Origin: Echinarachnius parma
Lineage: Eukaryota > Echinodermata > Echinoidea > Clypeasteroida > Echinarachniidae
Reading direction: 5' to 3'
Assembly (NCBI GenBank): GCA_037951105.1
Contig: JBAMJV010008074.1
Coordinates: 19,897-83,896, forward strand
Length of the DNA: 64,000 bases
The notes under the pieces are model-generated. The model was not told the DNA's origin and did not search any database. It saw only the letters and a program-made list of their open reading frames with translations. This document shows positions 51,401-57,400 of the stretch, piece after piece. Within the stretch, counting starts at the first letter, position 1, and every line of letters starts with the position of its first letter. The position numbers and the translations under genes are program-made.

Positions 51401-54400
51401 AGCTTTACCAGAACTCCTACTTCCCACAAACTGTAACAGCATGGAATGCGCTCCCCAATAATATCTTGGCTTCTACATCACTAGGAGCCTTTGCGGGAGT
51501 AGTTTCCTCAATCGGCAATTAATGGGACACCTCACCGGTTCCCCTCGACTCTACGTCCTGACTGATGGACCCTGTCGAGTACCCAAGTAGAAGTACCGTA
51601 TTTGTCGGTGTATTAACCGCACCTTTTTTCTACAAAAAAAAGCTCCAAAATGGGGGGAGCGGTTAATACACGGAGATAGGAAAATTGTACACGCAAATTG
51701 CCTAGCCAGCGCCGGGCCCTAATACGATGCGGTTAATACACGGAGATTGACCAAAGTCCACCTCAGCAAGGCATTCATACTCATACGATGCACGGAAAAT
51801 ACAAGCATATTCCCCCCAAAACAAGTCATGCAGTGTCTTTTATGTTTCTCTTTTACCTCTTCCTAAATATTGCTCGTTGTTGCTGCGAAAGCGGCTTGGA
51901 AGATTCACGATCATTGCTTCGATCTTAGTACGAATCCTAACATGCACCCGGCCGCGCGACTGGCGCTTGGCCGATCGAGCATGCAGGCGGGGATTCTCTT
52001 TCCCGCGACACGCGCGACCCCCGGCCGCCGATGCTCCAATACAGCCCGCCATATCACTCATATACTTTGCGTGCAGGTTATCGGGTCTATTTTGTTACGC
52101 AAGATCCATCCGCCGGGGATTTCCCCAATTCCCGGCGGATGGATCTCGCGTAACAAAATAGACCCATAACCTTCACACAAAGTGTATGAGTGATATGGCG
52201 GGCTATCGGAGCATTTGTTTAGTACCGGATCGGACGGACTGGATGTCAACGTTTGAGAATCGTTTCATCCATGTCGACGATCGACGACGATCGTATGCCG
52301 TATTACTCGCTATTATTACTTACTATTTCTGAAACAGTTTTCAAGAGTAGATTCAACATAATTTGAACTAGAAAGAAGGAATAACATTAAGGTACAGTTT
52401 TTTTTAAATCTCCGTTCTGATTGTTTTATTGGTGAAATCTTCGTTTTGTTGTCTAACGTTTTATGTGGTCCCATGTATAGTGATCCGTGTGGCAAATTCA
52501 ACAGAAGTTATAGATTCTTCTGCTGTGAAGAAGGCCTGATAATTTTCTTTATTTACTTCGGAGACTTCAGTAAATAAAACAAAATTCATATGCAAAAATT
52601 CTCTGATAGATAAGCTATTTTTGGTACCTTTCCTAAGAAAATGCTGACCATCTAAAGACTAAAAATCAAGAATCATACTATCAAATTTTTTTTTTTTTCA
52701 TGGAAAAACGGCCAAAGTTGGGGGTGCGGTTAATACATCGGAGCGGTTAATACACCGACAAATACGGTAGAAGTAGAAGTAGAAGTTTAGCCTCTTTGAG
52801 CTTGATTAGAAAATGTGGCTTTTCGAGTGATACGTTGACAAGTCATTGTGACGTCATAATAGAATCCCTCTCTCTCATTGTGACGTCATAATACAATCTC
52901 TCTTACAGCATCATAAACACCTGCAATCAATAGCATAACTTAATTGTTTGCCATACATTTAGGTCTAAACGGAAATTCTCCTCTATCGATATACATGCGT
53001 AATTCATACATATACAGAAACTGACCAGAAATATATAATGTGATTAAAAATGAGCAAAGAAAATGGGATTCCAACGGGATTCGAACCCGAGACCTCCGGA
53101 TTGCTAGACCGGTGCTCTTACCGACTGACCTATATAAAACCCTATGACGGTATTCGTCCCAGAAACCCCTTAATTTTCATTGCTCGTGAGGTCAGAAGCT
53201 ATTATAAACCTGACATAAACCCAAAGGATAGAAATCAACTTGGGGATATATGCGAGGGATCACCGACGTGATGCAGCTTTTTAAAATAATATTTTAATAT
53301 ACATGTATCACGGCTCTTCCGTTTGATATACATGTAATAAAATATTTTATTTGTTGATTTGTATCCTTCGGGTTTATGTCAGGTTATAATAGCTTCTGCC
53401 ATTCTGGCAATGAGAATTAAGGGGTTTCAGGGACGAGCACCGTCTAGGGTTTTCTATAGCTCAGTCGGGAGTGCACCGGTCTAGCAATCCAGAGGTCTCG
53501 GGTTCGAACCCCGTTGGAATCCCATTTTGTTTGCCTTCTTTTAATCACAATATATTTCTGGTCAGTTTCCCTATATGTTTGAATAAAATATTTTAACATC
53601 ACATGACTGAGGTTAGCCAATCAATCGTTAATTCAAAGTGTAATTGTAGACTATGTACAAATCCCAGACTCTGAAACGAATTAAGCATGGAGGAGGCTGG
53701 CAAAGGCAAGTGTTGTCAGAATGAATAGATATGGCTGAAAAAAGGTTTGTTTGTAAAAATAGAAGAAATTAAGAAAAGCTATGACTATATTTAATACAGC
53801 AATGGCTCCTCCTATCCACATCTGCCCCACTGATATCGAGCAAGTGGTGGAACTGAGCTCGGTGTAAATGCTCGACAAAATCACATGGTCTGTTTTGGTG
53901 TCCTGAATAGATTTACTATGTTTCTTTACAATATTGTGATAATAAAGGATAGTTGTGGCTGATCAAAAAGTAGAAATAAGTGGAATAATAACATTTCATT
54001 ATAAACTATTCTATTTTCAGCCATGGCTCCTACTGTCCACAACTGTCCCACTGATATCGAACGAGTGGTAGAACTGACCTCGGCAGAAACATTTGGCAAC
54101 ATCACGTGGTCCGAACCGACCTTCAACTTCAGCTGCGCGGCAGGAAAGGGTGAATACGGCTCAAACCGTTCACACGATCCCTCGTCGACCGCGTTCGGAA
54201 TTAATCAGACGACAAGAGTGTCCTACTTTGGCTGGCAGTTCGGCAAAGTGGCAGAATGCAGCTTTGATGTGAATGTTGTTGCAGGTATGCATTTGAATGT
54301 GCATGTTTTGTTTTTCTTAAAGTGATCCATGTGCTTTGCTAGATATTGCCAAAAATGAAATTTGAGACTTCAATCCTATACCAAAATCATTGTAAGGTAT

Positions 54401-57400
54401 ACAGTATGTCTAAATGATGTGTGAAAGTTTCATTGAAAAAGAACACTGCTTTCCTGGATTAAAAAACAAAAATTTGCGTCATATTGTACAACTAATTCTG
54501 AGTTCTTTGCCGTAGATTCGAACGTTACCTTTATGACCGTCTGTAGACGGTCTTGAGCTGAATGATTTTCAATGACAGATATATCTTCATACTAAAGGGA
54601 TATTTGAACAAATCTAATCCTATTTTATTCTTCTCTTACCATAAGCTAAACAATACGGTAGAAGAGAAACATGGAAGCTCAAAGTAATTTTCGTAGAGTT
54701 AGACAAAGTACTTGGATCACTTTAATCTATTGATGACAAGTTGATTTTGTTATAACACAAAAACACACAGACCTCAGCCAGAGTATTTTGGGGACCAGTC
54801 TTGAATGGGTTAATAAATACATTTATGTATTTGTTTAATTTTGTTTTTGTTTTAACAAGGTAGCCAAATAATTGATTTGGCACTGTGAATTATGATTAAA
54901 GGGTACCACCACCCCAAAATAATATTCTTATTATAGAAAGGTAACATCTTTAGTATTCCATTCCATCAACAAGTTCACACAAATGTGTTTTCAAAAAAAA
55001 TATATAATTGGAAAACGCATCACCATTCTAAAGCATACGTTCATGCGGTCTGAATTGCGAAGACTAACGATGTGTGGAGCAAACGAATTGCCCGGGATTA
55101 TATTGCCTACAAACGTACGCGTGAATAGTATTGGCGCACTCGCAAATGTTTGGCCCGTATGGAACCAGGAAATAGTAGTGGTTCCGTAAAGTGGTGGAAA
55201 TTAATTGCTTTGTTTATGAATTACACAACCCTTTGCAAAATGTTTGGTATCTATTTGATGTCACAAAACGGTACCAAAACATATAATAATGTGTTGTTCT
55301 TTGCCTGGTGGTCCCCTTTAATGAAAAGTTCAAATAGCCAATAAACGTAGAGCGCAAAATCAGGAGGGCTATGGGTGGTATTACAGTATATGATATTTTC
55401 CCTCGACTTCTTCATTTATTTGTTTCCTACATGTAAGTCAGGAAGTTAGAAAGTGTGTAAGAAGGAAAATATTTTGTAGTCTTTAAAGGGGTATTCCGGG
55501 CCTGATAAAACCATTCGTTATTTGAATAAGCAGAATAAGAGGCATAATTGGTGAAAATTTGATCAAAATCAGACAAGAAACACAGGAGTTATACCTATTT
55601 GAACATCATGTAGTAATGAGCGATCGTTTCAAAATTGCCGCCATATGCAACATCATTGACGAGCAACTCGCCATGGCTTTAGTACATGAAAATACACTTA
55701 TTTCTCATTTTCGCTGCTAAAAATTAATTTTTCTCTGCTTGTTTTCACGAATTCATAGAAGAATATTGATGGGCCAACCTCTTTGGAATTTGTAAGCTCA
55801 TAAATTTGCTTTGTTATTAAGAAAATTTAAATTTTGTGAAATTTCCATGTAGAAGTCAAAATGGCTGCAGCTCGCAAGTGACGTCACGATCGATAGCAAT
55901 TGCGAACGATACTAAAAATCGGAGCAAAGTTCATCCTGTCATAACTTTTTTATTGCTCTACCGTTTTGGCTCAGATTTTTGATCATGATTCTTCATATTC
56001 ACTTCATTTTATAGCAAACATCACATTTCTGGGGTGGAATTCCCCTTTAATGTTAGCTTAGGAAGGTCTTTAATGATGTGAATTAGCTTTTGGCCACCCC
56101 TACTTTGCAGAAGCCAACATCTGATATTTGTTTATTTACGAATTTTCCAATCAGTCAGGAGAGGAATGCCATACAAATATTTATCGTTTTTTATTTTGTA
56201 ATCCTGCGTACAGTCGATACCACTCCGCCAAGCCTCACCTACTGTCCCTCTGACATCAAGCTCGTTGCCGAGGCGGGGAAGGATGCCGTGATGGTCACGT
56301 GGGACTTGCCCCTGGCAACCGACTTCTCTCCCCTGCGCTTCATCCCAACCACTGCAAATGGAACCGACTTCACCGTGGGCCAGAACACGACTGTCAAGTA
56401 CAGGATTGTCGACGCTTTCGACAACGCAAATGACAATTGCGTGTTCCACGTTTTCATCCAAGGTACAGCTTGTACAAATTTATTTCATAATTATTTCATA
56501 TTTCATAAACAAATTTTATTTCAGCCTTTATTCAAATTTCTTAAACAAAGTACATAGATATGTGTCAAGTATAATACAGAAGTTCATTTTGTAAATGAAA
56601 GTGGTTGAAAAAACATGTGCAAATTTATATAAACATATATATATTAGTTCATGAGGTTAAAGGGTAAACAAATAAAGTAAATCTTAGATATTTGTTAATT
56701 ATTCTATTGTGTATCAAAACATGGAATAATGTTGAAACTTTGTTTGATGTTAGAGTTGGGAGTTAAGGCTTAACTTTCAGGTATTATAATACTTTCTCTG
56801 ACAAGTTGTGTATTACTTGTGACAGTAATGTAGCATGACAGACTGATTGGGGGTGGGCACACAAAAATTAATGGGGAGCACACCTTATGTATTTGTGTTT
56901 ATTTATTAAATGGCCCCTTGTGTTTCTTATTTGGTTTTTCTTCAAATTATTGGGGGAACATGCCCCCTGTACCCCCCCCCCCCCACCCCGTTGCTACGCC
57001 ACTGACTTGTAAAGTCTCTTTTTGCAGAAAATAGAAGAAATTATATCACCTTTTCTTTTTTTTGTGTGTGTGTGTTTCTTTTTTTGTCCCAGGTACTAGT
57101 GTAGCCGGTACTCTGACCATTGTCTTGTCGAGTCTTATCGGGTTGTGCCTTGTTTTTGTTGTGGCACTTCTTGTTTACTGCAAACGCCATAATCGAGACC
57201 CAGGTAATTGTCTCAGTTTTCCTCTTTTCCACTTTCACCTATTAAATTTGCATCTCAAAAAAAAAAAGCGGTTGCCAGAAGGATCATGTGGGAATTCCAC
57301 ACTACAGACCCCGTGTTCACACATACAAAATTCATCGTATAGCTATACCGAAACGGTATAGCTATACCGTTTCGGTATAGCTATACGATGAAATTGTGTG

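Larger units (their letters stand above)
53008..53578. mobile_element. Foldback pair carrying tRNA-like sequences
   Basis: Arms 53008-53239 and 53354-53578 are inverted copies of about 230 bp, differing by scattered substitutions, around a 114-bp AT-rich spacer. Each arm contains a tRNA-like segment plus a conserved tail (AAACCCCTTAATT, TTATAACCTGACATAAACCC). Confidence 0.87.

Noticed and set aside
51870-52249. Overlapping frames of about 100 residues on both strands
   Set aside because: They mirror each other across a palindrome inside a TIR element.
53050-53271. 73-residue frame across the tRNA-like arm
   Set aside because: The sequence is explained by the tRNA-like/foldback repeat.
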